This document shows positions 63,465 through 64,000 of a stretch of 64,000 bases of DNA, piece by piece. The position numbers were made by a program, and so were the translations under genes. The notes below the pieces were generated by a model, which was not told the DNA's origin, searched no databases, and was given only the letters and a program-made list of their open reading frames with translations. The first letter of the stretch is position 1, and every line of letters begins with the position of its first letter. This DNA is from Conchocele bisecta (taxonomy: Eukaryota > Mollusca > Bivalvia > Lucinida > Thyasiridae), in NCBI GenBank assembly GCA_029237695.1, contig CM055267.1:12799043-12863042 (forward strand), written 5' to 3'.

Positions 63465-64000
63465 TTGTATGTCGCCCCAGTGGCGTTACTTACCCACATA
63501 CGTTCGTTACCTCAGTCGGGAAAAGAACAATAATATCGTCCCAAGGGCGTTCGTTACCCACATATGATCAGGGCCTATGATGGTCGTCATTCTGCTTCTG
63601 AAGTGGCTTTACTGGTGCTAACAAAATTATTAGATTGTAATCCTATTGTGCGAATGTGCAAGATGACCAGGATCTACAATTGTTGCACATATTGTAAGGT
63701 GAATTTTCTCAGCCGGCAGCCCATACCACCTTACATTGACGAACGAACCAATGATGTGGCTGTGACTGGAACTTATGTGATTTGTAACCAGTGTAGCTCC
63801 TTATCAAATAGCAAGGCAGTACAAATGTTCGATTATCCTACGATGGCCGTACTACTACATTCCTCCTTCCTACAAATAGATTTGTTTCTCAAATGTCTCC
63901 AGGTTCTTTCATAGACTCCCTAGTTCATTCTGTACGGAAGACTTCATACGAGATATGACTTCGCCTATTGGCTCGAAGGGTAATCTATCCTGGTTCATTG
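63465..64000. other. Window end: MITE fragments only
   Basis: A family D right end (GAATTTTCTCAGCCGGCAGC, about 63,702) and a family B left end (ATGTGGCTGTGACTGGAACT, about 63,754) are recognisable. No gene is seen to the window edge. Confidence 0.45.

Overview
The window is animal (eukaryotic) nuclear DNA. It has spliced coding sequence with GT-AG introns, one recognisable host gene, and a very dense load of small DNA transposons, foldback elements, SINE-like repeats and minisatellites. Nothing bacterial or viral is visible. The repeat style suggests a bivalve mollusc, possibly a clam: elements with a terminal hairpin, a (GTCC)n tract, internal tandem cores carrying AAGGTCA, and another terminal hairpin. 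The species assignment is an inference from style, not a sequence match.

Region 1 (1-12,709) is the 3' part of WBP11, the WW-domain-binding, PQBP1-interacting spliceosome factor, on the plus strand. Seven exons can be joined with consistent splice phases into 390 codons ending at a stop at 12,707-12,709. The 5' exons lie left of the window. The introns hold a 169-bp tandem array, an 18-bp minisatellite, hAT-like and foldback MITEs, a tRNA-derived SINE, a 41-bp minisatellite and a long degenerate array. Two minisatellites (18 bp and 41 bp) run directly into 3' splice sites of this gene, and the 41-bp unit contains a copy of the splice acceptor itself.

Region 2 (12,710-25,870) follows the gene. 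It has a piggyBac-type MITE that supplies an AATAAA, a 3.94-kb transposon with 25-bp perfect inverted termini and a decayed minus-strand gene (13,164-17,102), a Helentron-like element (about 17,366-18,562), a pogo-like element and several MITEs.

Region 3 (25,870-46,600) contains one possible exon of an SH3-like protein (25,895-26,037). After it come a 1.67-kb Helentron-like element, a 60-bp minisatellite, a 37-bp minisatellite with long (GA)n tracts, and many MITEs, some nested in one another.

Region 4 (46,600-55,300) is dominated by inverted arrays of 21-bp repeats (47,142-52,588, with a second inverted pair at 50,091-51,805 inside) and by a second copy of the Helentron-like element of region 3.

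Region 5 (55,300-64,000) has further MITEs. It includes a TTAA-flanked element (57,626-58,330) that carries a promoter-like NRF-1 site, a start codon and a frameshifted coding fragment. A sister copy at 62,451-62,960 lacks them.

Apart from WBP11 and the two candidate exons, I see no host coding sequence. The stretch from 12.7 to 64 kb is either intergenic or intron of a gene not otherwise visible.
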